A stretch of 64,000 nt of DNA, taken from positions 192,571,477 through 192,635,476 of the forward strand of contig NC_090322.1 of assembly GCF_040869045.1 (NCBI RefSeq), in the 5' to 3' direction. Below are positions 10,938 to 22,132 of the stretch, one piece after another; position 1 is the stretch's first letter, and every line of letters begins with the position of its first letter. This DNA comes from Eurosta solidaginis. Its lineage: Eukaryota; Arthropoda; Insecta; Diptera; Tephritidae. A program made the translations under genes and the position numbers. The notes under the pieces were generated by a model. The model did no database searches. It saw only the letters and a program-made list of their open reading frames with translations, and had not been told where the DNA came from.

Positions 10938-11431
10938 TTAACTTTTTTTGAGCTATGGATGGGATTTGGCTTTAAATCTATGTATTGAGCTTAATAAGAG
11001 GTAAAAAAAATAAGGTTAGGTTAGGTTTAACTGGCCGGTCCATGAGGCCCTCACACATACTGAATAAGTCCGTAGTGTTACCAGAAGTTTGTTTACCAAA
11101 CTGAAAAACCCTATCAAAACCCAGGACCTATGTCATAAAATAACTCCGTCCTCTTGGCAAATACTAGAAGCTTCCTAGGACTTAAGCCATTTTCTGCTTC
11201 TAGATCTGACAGCTATATCACTCCTAATAGCTGGAGTCTAAGCCTGGCAAGTGCGGGGCACGAGCACAGAACGTGCTCGATCGTTTCCTCCTCCAGCCCG
11301 CACTTCCTACATCTGCTATCACTGACCTAGCCTAATTTAAAAGCATGTGACGCCAGAAGGCAGTGTCCAGTCAGAAAGAATACCCGTCATGAGTCTACAG
11401 TCCTCTCTTTTTAATGATAGAAGCAATTTAT

Positions 11432-11980
11432 TTAGTCTAAGGTTGTAAGACCTACGCATAATCTTCGACACTTTACAGCCCCGCGCTTGAACCCACGCCT
11501 TTCTTCTTGGTTTATCATGTGCACCTCTCGCCTTCGCTTAATATCGCCCAGTCTAATTGGAATGTCTACGGAGCATGCCTCAAGGGATGCCCCCTTTTTA
11601 GCTAGTTCATCCGCTTTTTCATTCCCATCTATTCCTATATGCCCTGGAACCCAATATAGATGTATGTTTCTCATTGTCCCGATTCTCTCCAGGGACTGCT
11701 TACACTCTAGCACGCATTCAAATGCTGTGCTATGCGGGATTACTGCCTTAATTGCTGCTTGACTGTCAATATAAAAGTTAACACGATTGCAGCTTGGGCT
11801 ATTTTCTTCCAGGGTTTCTACTGCTTTGGTCACGGCTACCATTTCCGCGTGAAAAACGCTACAGTTATCAAGAAGCCTAGAGGATCTGTTTGTTTCCGGA
11901 CCAGCACAGTATACCGCAGACCCTAGTCCTTCCATTACTTTCGAACCATCTGTGTACACATGTATCGCCTCTTCCATCAT
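11432..11980 (-). pseudogene. LINE RNase H domain relic
   Basis: This open stretch of 182 codons is a near-complete RNase H1-type domain. The signature residues are present in order: YTDGSK (first Asp, about residue 10), HAEMVAV (Glu, about residue 45), YIDSQAA (Asp, about residue 72) and WVPGHIGIDGNEKADELA (His and Asp, about residues 110-127). In an intact LINE it would degrade the RNA strand of the hybrid. It follows the RT relic after a shift of one reading frame near 11985. After residue 182 the frame stops, and the cysteine motif at about 11245-11321 continues in a broken frame. The start codon used here is simply the first Met of the open stretch, not a true start. Confidence 0.88.
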
Positions 11981-12078
11981 TTGAGCACCCTTGTGCCAAC
12001 CGCCACCTCTATTGTGGCCTTAAGATCGCCCTTGAAGCGCAGATAGGGAATCAGGTAGTCTGTTCGTCTTGTGATTGA

Positions 12079-12765
12079 TTAAGCTATATTACTATGGCCG
12101 TATGGTCGACGCTCAAGCTGCCCCGAGGCACCGAGCCTGGTTGCAGTTGTTAACGCTATATTCTTTACTACCAGGTCTACAGGTGGAATGTGCAGAATTG
12201 CATATAGTGCAGCTGTCGGGCTTGTTTTAAGGCCTACCGTAATGCTAGGTATTGATAGTCTGCATATCCCCTCTAATTTTTTGAGGTAAATTGCTTTTGG
12301 TGTGGCTTTCCACCAAACAAGAACTCCATAGTATAGAATAGGGCTAACAATCGCTGTAAAAACACAACGAGAAAGAGAGGGCGATAAGCCCCACGTACAC
12401 CCTAGCATTATTTTACATGCATAAAGTGCCGTTGAAGCCTTCTTCACCCTCTCCTCCACGTTGAGCTTTTATGACAGCTTACTATCTAGGATGATTCCTA
12501 GATATTTTGTGCAGGGTTTCTCCTGTAGAGTCACCCCTCCTAACTTAGGCCTGATCCAATTTGGGACCTTGTACCTCTTTGTAAACAAGACCATATCCAT
12601 CTTATCCGCGTTGACTTTCAACCAGACATTTGATGCCCAGTTATGAATATCGCGAAGCGCCCCATCCATCAAAGAGCTAATCGTTGGAAGGCACTTTCCA
12701 CTTTTGACAATTGCAACGTCATCTGCGTAAGCCGTAAGTTTTAAGGGTCCCTCATCGAAAGAAAA
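12079..12765 (-). pseudogene. Reverse transcriptase C-terminal relic
   Basis: On the minus strand the peptide opens with EGPLKLTAYADDVAIV, which contains the RT catalytic YADD. It continues through a thumb-like region with LKVNADKMDMVLF and KYLGIILDSKLS, both typical of LINE RT. One in-frame stop at about 12469 separates it from KLNVEERVKKASTALYACK (same frame). A further stop at 12079 ends the stretch at GHSNIA. The domain begins only just before YADD, so the fingers and the endonuclease are missing. It would have copied LINE RNA by target-primed reverse transcription but is now dead. Confidence 0.85.
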
Positions 12766-12907
12766 ATGTTAGGTTGGGTGGTAGCTTCCCTGATAAAGAC
12801 ATATTCTTTCTCAACTTTGATTTTTAAATTTTGACACAGAAATTGCAAAACTATTTATGAGAAGTAAGAGTATAAAGGAAGTGCTTAACATTTTTTAACA
12901 TTTTTTA

Positions 12908-15128
12908 TGGTTGTACAGGTATAAAGGAATCGAGATAGATATAGACTTCCATATATCAAAATCATCAGTATCGAAAAAAAATTCGATTGAGCCATATCCG
13001 TCCGTCCGTCCGTCCGTCTGTCCGTTAACACGATAACTTGAGTAAATTTTGAGGTATCTTGATTAAATTTGGTATGTAGATTCCTGGGTACTCATCGCAG
13101 ATCGCTATTTAAAATGAACGATATCGGACAATAACAACGCCCACTTTTTCGATATCGAAAATTTCGAAAAATCGAAGAAGTGCGATAATTCATTACCAAA
13201 TACGGATTAAGCGATGAAACTTGGTAGGTGAGTTGAACTTATGACGTAGAATAGAAAAGTAGTAAAATTTTGGACAACGGGCGTGGCACCGCCCACTTTA
13301 AAAAGAAGGTAATTTAGAAGTTTTGCAAGCTGTAATTTGGCAGTCGTTGAAGATATCATGATGAAATTTGGCAGGAACTTTACTCTTATTACTATATGTC
13401 TGCTTAATAAAAATTAGCAAAATCGGAGAACGACCACGCCCACTTTTTAAAAAAAATTTTTTTAAATTAAAATTTTAAAAGAAAAGTTAATATCTTTACA
13501 GTATATAAGTAAATTATGTCGACATTCAACTCCAGTAATGATATGTTGCAACAAAATACAAAAATAAAAGAAAATTTCAAAATGGGCGTGGCTCCGCCCT
13601 TTTTCATTTAATTTGTCTAGGATACTTTTAATGCCATAAGTCGAACAAAAATTTACCAATCCTTTTGAAATTTGGTAGGGGCATAGATTTTATGAAGTTG
13701 TTTTCTGTGAAAATGGGCGAAATCGGTTGAAGCCACGCCCAGTTTTTATACACAGTCGTCCGTCTGTCTTTCCGCATGGCCGTTAACACGATAACTTGAA
13801 CAAAAATCGATATATCTTTACTAAACTCAGTTCACGTACTTACCTGAAGTCACTTTATCTAGGTATAAAATATGGCCGAAATCCGACTATGACCACGCCC
13901 ACTTTTTCGATTTCGAAAATTACGAAAAATGAAAAAAAGCCATAATTATATACCAAATACGAAAAAAGGGATGAAACATGGTGATTGTATTGGTCTATTG
14001 ACGCAAAATATAATTTTAGAAAAAAACTTGGTAAAATGGGTGTGACACCTACGGGCAAAGCAACATCAAAAAAAGAAGAAAATGAAAAAGTTTTGCAGGG
14101 CGAAATCAAAAGCCCTTGGAATCTTGGAAGGAATACTGTTCGTAGTATTATATATACAAATAAATTAGCGGTACCCGACAGATGATGTTCTGGATCACCC
14201 TGGTCTACATTTTGGTCGATATCTCGAAAACGCCTTCACACACACAACTAAGGGCTACTCCCTTTTAAAACCCTCATTAATACCTTTAATTTGATACCCA
14301 CATCGCACAAACAAATTCTGGAGTCACCCCTGGTCCACCTTTATGGCGATATCTTGAAAAGGCGTCCACCTATAGAACTAAGGCCCACGCCCTTTTAAAA
14401 TACTCACTAACACCTTTCATTTGATACCCATATCGTACAAACAAATTCTAGAGTCACCCCTGGTCCACCTTTATGGCGATATCTCAAAAAGGCGTCTACC
14501 TATAGAACTAAGGCCCACGCCCTTTTAAAATACTCATTAACACCTTTCATTTGATACCCATATTGTACAAGCGCATTCTAGAGTCACCCCTGGTCCACGT
14601 TTATGGCGATATCCCGAAAGGGCGTCCACCCATAGAACTAAGGCCTACTCCCTTTTAAAACACTTATTAACACCTTACGTTTGATACCCATATTGTACAA
14701 ACGCATTCTAGAGTCAACCCTGGTCCACTTTTATAACGATATTCCGAAAAGGCGTCCACCTATATAACTAAGGCCCACTCCCTTTTAAAATACTCATTAA
14801 CACCCTTCATTTGATACCCATATAGCACAAACGCATTCTAGAGTCACCCCTGGTCCATCTTTATGGCGATATCTTGAAAAGGCGTCCACCTATAGAACTG
14901 ATACCCATATCGTACAAACAAATTCTAGAGTCACCCCTGGTCCACCTTTATGGCGATATCTCGAAAAGGCGTCCACCTATAGAACTTTGATACACATGTC
15001 ATACAAACACATTCCAGGGTTACCCTAGGTTCTTTTTACAACATGGTGATTTTCCCTTCCTTTATCTCCACAGCTCTCAACTGAGTATGCAATGCTCGGT
15101 TACACCCGAACTTAGCCTTCCTTACTTG
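12908..15128 (+). mobile_element. HINE-like element, family 2, copy B
   Basis: It lacks the outermost 5' bases (begins GGTTGTACAGGTATAAAGG). Then come a (GTCC)n block at 12999-13024, about 1.2 kb of unique sequence, a tandem array of 130-bp monomers, and the 3' end CTCAACTGAGTAT, hairpin, CTTCCTTACTTGTTT. It is strongly similar to copy C (44026-47299) along its whole length but has fewer monomers. Sp/KLF-type motifs GGGCGTGGC or their complement recur at about 13279, 13434, 13585, 13732 and 13893. ORFs inside are not genes. Confidence 0.8.
14290..15000 (+). repeat. 130-bp tandem monomers in HINE-like copy B
   Basis: Monomers begin near TTCTAGAGTCACCCCTGGTCC at about 14317, 14447, 14577, 14707, 14837 and 14926. 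The last spacing is short because about 40 bp is deleted at 14897. Each monomer contains GGCGATATCTCGAAAAGGCG and CATTTGATACCCATATCG. Confidence 0.9.
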
Positions 15129-15169
15129 TTTATTTTATTTTTATTTTCTCATTTTCTTACATTTTCTCG

Positions 15170-15490
15170 GTGTCTTAACCTATCTGTTAAGTTTTACGCT
15201 GTTTTGTACGATTTTTCTAAATATCTCATCTCGTGCGCCCCCTAGAGAATCTTTTTGTATCGTGTCATCGACCTCTGAATTAAGTTTGAAATTTCAAGTC
15301 TCTAACTCATCGAGAAGTTACAGAAGTTACAGAAGTTAAAAGCTGGTTTGAAAATTTTCAAATTCGTATGTAATTATTTCGATCCGTGCGCCACCTAACG
15401 GATTTTTGCCTTTTGTTGCATCGTCACTGTGTGTGTGGTAAAGTTTCACGCTTGTAGCTCAATGAGAAGTTACTTAAAAATCGATTGCAA
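15170..15490. repeat. Two-copy repeat, each with a CTCF-like core
   Basis: Two diverged units of about 150 bp share CGTGCGCCNCCTA, a downstream GATTTTTG or GAATCTTTTTG word, a GCATCGT or GTATCGT word and ATCGAGAAGTTAC or ATGAGAAGTTAC. The minus strand reads TAGGGGGCGC (15235-15244) and TAGGTGGCGC (15388-15397), both matching YAGRKGGCGC. Confidence 0.5.
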
Positions 15491-15653
15491 GATTTGTATG
15501 AAAAGCGTACAAACATTCAACCGTCCTAATATAAATGAAGTAATAAGCCATTCTGGAATATTCTACAAAATACTTTTCGTAGCAAAACGCAATAATTTTA
15601 TAAAATTTTTACATATTTTGAGCTTAAAAATTTTGGTATGTTTATATGAATAA

Positions 15654-15750
15654 GGATTAGTCGTGGAGTACTGATAACTCCTTAAGGATGATTTAAGTAG
15701 TACTTTAAGAGTATTCAAGTAGTGTACGAGTGCTCCACAACAAATAATCC
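15654..15750. mobile_element. Small inverted-repeat element
   Basis: GGATTAGTCGTGGAGTACT at the left and its approximate complement (AGTGCTCCACAACAAATAATCC) at the right bound 97 bp rich in GTACTT words. No TSD is evident. The sequence on either side to 16293 shows nothing recognisable. Confidence 0.4.
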
Positions 15751-17019
15751 TCATACGTATGAAAAGTGTGGTCCATGGTCAGGATCACCTACTTTAGTTC
15801 GGAATACTCGTTCAGAGTACTTCATGGAACATCTACGGGTGAGAACTTCCAAAAAATCCCAAAAAAGTGCTTAATGAACTGTACCATGTACCTTATATTG
15901 TAGTACTTATATGTCACAAATGGCAAACATGATACATCCATTTTGTCATGGTCGCTGAAATGATGGTACCAAACTATCTATTCTAAAAATAGCAAATACT
16001 GTTCGCACCAAAATGCACAAAATCCAATCGCTTCCAAATCAAAACGCAATAAATAAAAATTTTTAGACTAAAACGCAATAATTACGAAGAACCATCTTAA
16101 CTTAACTTCAATACTAGTCGTCCTATAAATATGCTATAATATCGTAAGTTTCATTTGAAAATGTTGCTCCATTCAGTCTTTCTCATTTATCTAGGAACTT
16201 GCTATGAGTCACTGATTTCGTGTTGCTTTAGAGCTCCTCATGTTGTCAACTTTATAGATTTCTTCTGATAGGCTATTGCACGATGTTGTTAAAATATTGT
16301 AACGAATTTACTGCAAATCCTCTTATTTGCAACCTTCTGCTAAGTTCGAATCACTAAGCTGTTGAATAAATAACTCCAAATTTTAATAATGCAAAATGGC
16401 CTTTATTCAAGTACTTTCAAAATAACACTTCTATTGCTCGACAGATAGCGTGCTTAATCGAAACTGATTCTCGCGCCTCTACTGTTTCTGCTTTTATACT
16501 GTGTAATTTCCTCGTTGCATCTTCTAGGCGCTTCCAGAATTTACTTAGTTACTGGTATCAAATTATAATTACAGATGCACGTGTGTAGCTCTCATATGCG
16601 CGTGTATTTATTTATTTATTCAATACTGTCTATGAAAGAATATTTCACATTTGTGAGCGACACTTCCACAATTATAATTGCATACTTTAGGGAGCATCTC
16701 AGATAAGATATCCGCATGTGTTTGTGTGTTGCTTCTCCGCTGCGTGTACGTACATATGTGTAGACCAGAGGCCGGCACGGTGAGAGGACGCAATATGTGG
16801 GAATATTAGTGTGTTACGCTCAAAAATGCTTATGTGTTGGTGGCACTGGAAAAAATGTATATGTTGTATAAGTTAACAGATAAATTTTGACGTGGTCGGC
16901 GTAACTTAAATTGACAGGAAAACATAAAAATCTTATGTTTTGTGTCTACTTGAACTTTTTTTCAAGCTTTTTGGAGGGTGATTTTTTTTAAATACAATTT
17001 TTTTTTGTTTTTTTTTTTA

Positions 17020-17510
17020 CTTCATATGTGGGTTTTTAAAGAAATCAAGCTAACGTGCTTCAAGCACGTTTTCGGAATTCAAAATGAACCTATGTATCTG
17101 TTATATTAATAGTTAAATTATGAAGGTGGCTTAACTTAGATATTATTAAAAAAAACATGTGTCTATGCTTTGTGCTTAGTTTTTCTTAAGTTGTTTATCA
17201 ATAAATAAACAACTTTTTTTTTTTTATTAAAATATGGGTTTTCAACGAAATAAAGCGAGTGCTTCAAGCACTATGAATTTAAGTAAGTTCTGTAATACGA
17301 AAAGTATCTGTTGTAGGCATAACTTAACAGATAAAAATACCTAAATATTAATAGAAATTTTTTTGATTTTTTTTTTAACTTTTTTTTTTGTCAATAATTA
17401 AAAATAATTTTTTTTTTTTAATTCATATGTGGGTGTTCAGAAAAATAAAGCTAACGTACTTCGTATACCTACTATGAATATTCAAAATAAGTTAGGTAAT
17501 TCAAAAAAGA
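17020..17510. repeat. Subterminal tandem repeats of the hAT element
   Basis: Three diverged units of about 200 bp share T-rich tract, CATATGTGGGT, AAATAAAGCTAACGTRCTTC and ATGAATTTAA-type words, near 17027, 17230 and 17427. Each contains long T runs. In hAT elements such subterminal repeats usually bind transposase, which is inferred here. Confidence 0.6.
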
Positions 17511-17663
17511 AAGTAGCATACCTACATATGTATATGTAATTTTTACGTGATTTATTATTTAAGTTTTTTGCATTTTGAAATCAATATTAATTTTTTGATG
17601 AAATATATACTAATAATGTGATGATAATGATAATTACAAACTACAGAAAGTTTAAAAAGTTAA

Positions 17664-19494
17664 CTATTTACATAAATTGTGAAACTCTAATAATTTTTCA
17701 ATTTGAATTTCCATATCGTAGCACTTTATTTTGAGCAATGTTTCCAAGTGCTTGTCCGTTGGCTTGCTTCGATGTTTTATGAGAGACATTGACGAAAATA
17801 TAGACTCACATATATATGTTGTCGAAAACATTGAACACATGTTTAATACAAGGTCTCTAGTGGCCCTGTATTTGTTAGGGCAAATATCTTTCCAAAAAGG
17901 AATGCCGGTTTCCAATGGATAGCTAAATCCTCCCTTATTGCTAATAGCTCATCTTGAATATTTATAGGTACATTCTCCATTGAGCATGTCAATGGACTAT
18001 TAAAAATGTTTATAACCCATTTCATTGAAAAAACATCTTTAAATCTACTGTCAAAGTTTGTTATAAGATTATTTATTTTTTCCATGAATTTATCTAATTT
18101 TTGGGGACTTGGAAATTTTGAATATATTTCGGAAACTTTTGGAAAGTTAACAAAGTTTTGGCAAGCCATTTCGTTCTTGAAACTCAATTATTGCTTGAAG
18201 CAAGTCGCATATGCTTTTATTTCTTCCCTGCAAAACTATTTATTTATTTATTTGCAACGTAATATCTGGAAGAAAAGCTAGCTAGAAATTCGGGACATCT
18301 AATGGTATTAATTATTTGAGCATCCTTTGGAAGAGCCTCGGACTCCAAAAAAGAGCTATTTCTTCTCTAAGTCAAAATAAACGATCTAAACTTTTTCCCC
18401 GACTGAGCCACCTGACTTCTGTAAATTGTAACATATCATTGTATTCTGAATATATTTCCTTCAAAAACGCTACCAGCTTCCTATGTGTAAGAGCGTTGTG
18501 TCCACCTTTCAAACGATTGATTATTTGCACAGCAGTTTTCATTACTTCGACAAGGCCAACTGATTTTGCAAATAGAGCTTGTTGGTGTATAATACAATGA
18601 AACGTGGGAACATTTATTTCGGCTTTAATTAATTTCCCTACAAAACCCCGCTTACGGCCAACCAAAACAGATGCTCCGTCTGTACATATAGCTGAAAGTT
18701 TCTTCTTGCCTACTATTGATAAGACATTGCGCTCGAAAGATTCGTAAATTTTTCCCCAGTAACATTGCCATATATTGATTGCAGATTTAAAATCTCTTCA
18801 GATGCATTAAAAAAGTTGTCAACTGATCTTATGCATACAATCATCTGGCTAGTGTCGCAAATATCGAGGCTTTCATCAAAGCAAACCGATACATATTTAG
18901 CATTTTCTATACGTTCTTTGGTCTCCGCTTGTAGGAAATTCCAAGTAATTTCACTTCTTCGAGTCATAGTTCTGGCTGACAACTGAAGACCTTTTACGAT
19001 TGCAGTTATTTGCTTCCCTACGCTTCCGAAAAACGGAAATATTTCAAGGCACATTTCTTTAAAAAAAAAACCCCATCCTCAAAAGGCCTACCTTTCTTTG
19101 CTAACGCTAAAGCTATTGCATATGTTGCCTTCAGTTGACTGTCTTCCAAAGCATTATAGTCAGCATGCTCTGTGTTCAATAATTTACTATATTTTATCCT
19201 AAAACAGTCTTTAAGTTTAGTAATCAACTGATCTCTCTCTACTCCTCTTACTAACTGGAGATCAGGATGACGAGCGTTATAATGGTGCTTAAGGTGAAAT
19301 TCGTCTTTGCATTTTAAAACTTGGCTGCATACAAGACACTGAGCATCATTAAAAATATTTAGACAAAACAAAAAATCGTTTTCAAACTCCATCTTCCTGA
19401 TCAATAAAATATAGTTTGCATTTATGCTCAGTGTACCATTAAATTTAAATTTAATGACTAAATGATCAAGCAATGCGGTATCAACCTGCTTCAT
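17664..19494 (-). pseudogene. Decayed hAT transposase (GTF2IRD2/ZBED-like group)
   Basis: Minus-strand reading starts at 19494 with Met. A zinc-finger-like CLVCSQVLKCKDEFHLKHH is at residues 53-71, then the conserved SQLKATYAIALALAKKGRPF. A frameshift at the A-run near 19060 leads to KQITAIVKGLQLSARTM and VCFDESLDICDTSQM (first catalytic Asp). Another shift near 18715 leads to AICTDGASVLVGRKRGF (second Asp) and EVRWLSRGKSLDRLF. Near 18190-18250 LQGRNKSICDLLQAI is readable. The C-terminal dimerisation motif YICESIFSSMSLIKHRSK is at about 17760-17810. At about 600 codons in total it is the normal length for this group, but broken in at least three places. Related vertebrate genes (GTF2IRD2, SCAND3/ZBED types) are domesticated hAT proteins. 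This copy is just dead. Confidence 0.88.
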
Positions 19495-19957
19495 TTAATG
19501 CTTGCATGAAACTGAATAAAATGTGATTTTTTGTGCACTGCTTGTTGACGCTCGTGTTGTGTGCGTGTAATTACGAACTGTGTACGTGAGACGGCCGAAC
19601 ATACTTCGACTCCCCAGAAAATATTTGCCTGTCTTTGGTGTAGATAATGACTGAATTAGTGATGTGCATCAAGTCACTGCTTAGCATCGGTTTAGAGATG
19701 ACAGTACCCCTTAGTGTGGCTAATATTCCTAACAATATTAAATGTCAAAATTCATATATATTATTTTTTATATTATATTATTATTTTCTGCTGCGTTTTG
19801 CCAACATAAGCATGCATTTGTACGGCACAGCAAAACTCACAACATTTTTTGGGTTACTGTGAGTGAAGTGAAATTTCAGCTAAACTAACAAACTTTTGGA
19901 AAAAATTTAAGCAACATGGCATAAGAACGGGCAAGGCTAGAGCTGTTTCGACTATAT

Positions 19958-20415
19958 TGTGACGAATATTAGCATCACTAAGCAGCTACTACATAAATGC
20001 ACACCAACAATAAAGCAGCCGCTCTTATGTAGAAGGCGATGAAGAGATATCTCACACATCCAAATATGTTGTCATCAGCCGAAGAAGGTACTCACACGTA
20101 CACACGCATATCGCTACAAACTACAAATATACAATGTATATAGGTGGTAACCAAGCATGAAGCTCGCGAAATTAATAGACCTTAGGAGGAATGGGTGAAA
20201 GACCGAGAGTATAAAAGCAGCGTAAGCTAAGTAATAACTAATCAGTTTCAGTTTGATTTAAACACGCTATTGGTTGTGAAGTATAATTGTGAAGTACTAC
20301 TCCCGAAGTAATCTAAATAAACACTAGTTTGCAATACTGAACATTGGAGTGATTTATTCAACGGTTTAGCGATTCGAACGTTAGCAGAAAGCGGAATTTC
20401 CATAAATTCGTTACA
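19958..20415 (+). mobile_element. Solo LTR (family L1), plus strand
   Basis: The 458-bp LTR runs from TGTGACGAATATTAGC to TAAATTCGTTACA, flanked by ATAT at 19954-19957 and 20416-20419. A TATAAAAG box is at 20210-20217 and an AATAAA poly(A) signal at 20316-20321, so promoter and polyadenylation regions are present as in a retroviral-type LTR. No gag or pol lies beside it. A 4-bp ATAT target fits Ty3/gypsy-type elements of flies. It is probably the product of LTR-LTR recombination. Confidence 0.92.
20210..20217 (+). promoter_or_regulatory. TATA box of the solo LTR
   Basis: TATAAAAG follows GACCGAGAG. The same box is on the minus strand in the copies at 1-17 and near 22343. It would set the start of U3/R transcription if still active, reading towards 20300 and beyond. 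Confidence 0.65.
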
Positions 20416-20559
20416 ATATCTTGTAAATCTCTTTAAAGCCTCTTTTTCCGGGAGTGTGATTCAAACCAGTACTCCTGCTATAATTGAACTCTTGATAATC
20501 ATATTTGGCTAATGCCATGTCTTTGTTGTTGTGAAACTTCTACCAAATGTATTTATGCC

Positions 20560-20800
20560 AATAAAAAATTAAAAATAAAATTAAATACTTGACGCGATTT
20601 ACCACGGAAGAAGTTAAAGTTTAGCTTCCCTTCCAATTTGCAAACTGAACAGCCTGTATTGCAGATGGCAGATGAATTTTCACTGAAAAGCTTTTCATGG
20701 CAGAAATGTGCTCGATTCACTGACGACGGGCGACCCCGCTAAGGAAAACTCTTTTTTCTAATTGAAATCGAACCTGGGAACCTTTATCAATAGGAAAATA
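20560..20800 (-). mobile_element. SINE copy, diverged (family S1)
   Basis: Read on the minus strand it matches the body of the SINE at 28940-29305: GCGGGGTCGCCC, TCATGAAAAGCTTTTCAGTG, ATCTGCC and AAATTGGAAGGGAAGCT, then an A-rich tail. A box-B-like CCCAGGTTCGATTTC lies upstream near 20775-20790. The head is degraded and no TSD is seen. Confidence 0.65.
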
Positions 20801-21361
20801 ATGTTAAAGATTAGTTAATAATAATATCGGTTTTCACGCGCTAGTGGTTAAACCGACTTCCAGATGCCCAGGCATGTACATCCCGAAGCGCCTGAATCCA
20901 TCTCGCAGTGTAGTATGTTGCTAAAAAAGTGTTGAGCATTTTAAGTGAATAGCCTGTCGTTCTGGTGTTTTCTAAAAGATGTGTCCAGTTATCTGGAGCA
21001 TTCTTTCAGCTGCGCCATTTTCGTCACTTTAATGTGCGCAGAACGCAGCGAATGCGCCATATGAACTAGTTCTGCGTGTTTTGAATTCTTGCGGTATGTA
21101 AGTTGTTCTGGTTCCTGATGCTTTTTTATCTTATTGCAAAAAGTGATGGAAGTAGTTTAAAGGCCGACGCCGAAGTTGAACATAAACTGCCATGCTAAGA
21201 AGCTTCGCTAGTTAGGAATTAAAAAATCGTACTTATTTAAAAAACTATACAACCAAGGCATTGGCACTGATATAAACTTATGTACGAGATTGGGTTTGCC
21301 ATAAAACTAATCCTGAAAGCTGCAATTAATTTTTTTGATTTAGTGAAGCTTCACTCGGCTT
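20801..21361. other. Unassigned
   Basis: No gene is recognised. GCGCTAGTGGTTAAACC at about 20838 is box-A-like but has no proper box B downstream. Confidence 0.4.
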
Positions 21362-21760
21362 TCGTTGTTGTTGTTGTTATTGTATTAACGATATAGACAC
21401 TCCCCGAAGGTTTTGGGGATTGTTATCGACGTTGATGGTCCTTTGCGGGATATATGTAGATGCGGTACATTCCGGTAACAAAGCACCATGAAGGTACTAG
21501 CCCTACCATTTTTGGAACGATTAATATGACTACATTAATCTTTGTAGTCCATGCCGCCCCCACCCCTAGTTCCATGTGAAACTTGTGGTCGCTAGATCCT
21601 CATCTGCTAAACATGTGTATGATACATTCATATTTGTAACAGGATTCCCATCACATAAATGAGGTTGCCAATTGGCTTGCGGAAGCGTTGAAGCTATAAA
21701 GCTTCGTATTGCGCTTATCAACCCCTTGAATCCCTCTCAACTCGGCCTTCTTTAGTATTC
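21362..21760 (+). repeat. Dispersed repeat R1, longest copy
   Basis: It begins with (GTT)n and proceeds through CTCCCCGAAGGTTTTGGGGA, GATGGTCCTTTGCGGGATA, TTCCGGTAACAAAGCACCATGA, GGAACGATTAATATGACTACA and GAGGTTGCCAATTGG to CAACCCCTTGAATCC. Copies or fragments are at 28165-28345 (minus), 29935-30085 and 31538-31578. It is probably the tail of a retroelement and has no coding of its own here. Confidence 0.65.
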
Positions 21761-22128
21761 TGAAGCAGAACGTAATTGGCCTCTCTGACTTGTCAACTAT
21801 GCGCTAGCTTAGAACAGACCCTATCTTATAGGGCGATACATCGCATAATTCTGCCGGAGGCAATTTTTCTAGTTTTTGATATGATTACGCACCAATGAAC
21901 ATTTTGAGGTATCATGTGCATTAGTAATGCATTTTTTAAATACATAAGACTAGGGCAGTTTTTAGATCAGGTATACAGTTATTGCATTTTTAAATTATTG
22001 AGTGAACAAGTTAGAATTTAGCACTTTTTACCAAACTAATAACTCAAGGAATTTGTACGGCTGGATATTGGTTTGTCCAGCAATTTTATAAATTTATGCC
22101 TTTTTGTCAATGGCAACGAAAAAAATCA
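21761..22128. other. Unassigned
   Basis: AT-rich. I see no gene, repeat end or regulatory site that I can support. Confidence 0.4.
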
Positions 22129-22132
22129 ATAT

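Larger units (their letters stand above)
11005..12765 (-). mobile_element. 5'-truncated non-LTR retrotransposon with RNase H
   Basis: A 1.76-kb minus-strand LINE relic. In element order it runs from the end of the reverse transcriptase (YADD near 12735), through the RNase H domain (11980-11432), to a C-terminal cysteine motif CRKCGLEEETIEHVLCSC (about 11321-11245). It then has a 3' UTR ending in AAACCTAACCTAACC near 11010, followed by T-rich DNA. RT followed by RNase H places it among the I/LOA/R1-type LINEs. The 5' end is truncated at about 12765, typical of incomplete reverse transcription. A more decayed relative of its 3' part lies at 53565-54055. It is non-functional: stops and a frameshift are noted in the coding entries. 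Confidence 0.87.
16766..19637 (-). mobile_element. hAT transposon inserted in an LTR
   Basis: The 2872-bp element has ends CAGAGGCCGGCA (left) and CAAAGACAGGCA (right, complement), 9 of 12 matching. It is flanked by GTGTAGAC (16758-16765) and GTGTAGAT (19638-19645), an 8-bp TSD with one change. It carries a decayed hAT transposase on the minus strand. The 3' non-coding part has subterminal tandem repeats (17020-17510) like those of many hAT elements. Its insertion is younger than the LTR it splits. Confidence 0.88.
16298..19734 (-). mobile_element. Solo LTR (family L1) split by a hAT transposon
   Basis: The left end TGTAACGAA (16298) and right end CCTAACA (19734) are flanked by ATAT at 16294-16297 and 19735-19738. 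The LTR sequence runs 16298-16765, is interrupted by the hAT element 16766-19637, and resumes after the duplicated octamer to finish with TTAGTGTGGCTAATATT. Without the insert it is about 555 bp, comparable with 521 and 458 bp in the other copies. It is inverted relative to 19958-20415. The TATA block GTATAAAAGCAG is recognisable on the minus strand near 16490-16500. Confidence 0.85.

Noticed and set aside
11008..11028. GGTTAGGTTAGG resembling an insect TTAGG telomere repeat
   Set aside because: Only two units, and they form the 3' terminus of the LINE relic. Flies lack TTAGG telomeres.
12908..15128. Repeated palindromic motifs suggesting a CRISPR-like or regulatory array
   Set aside because: Monomers are a continuous tandem array without unique spacers and belong to a HINE-like mobile element in an animal genome.
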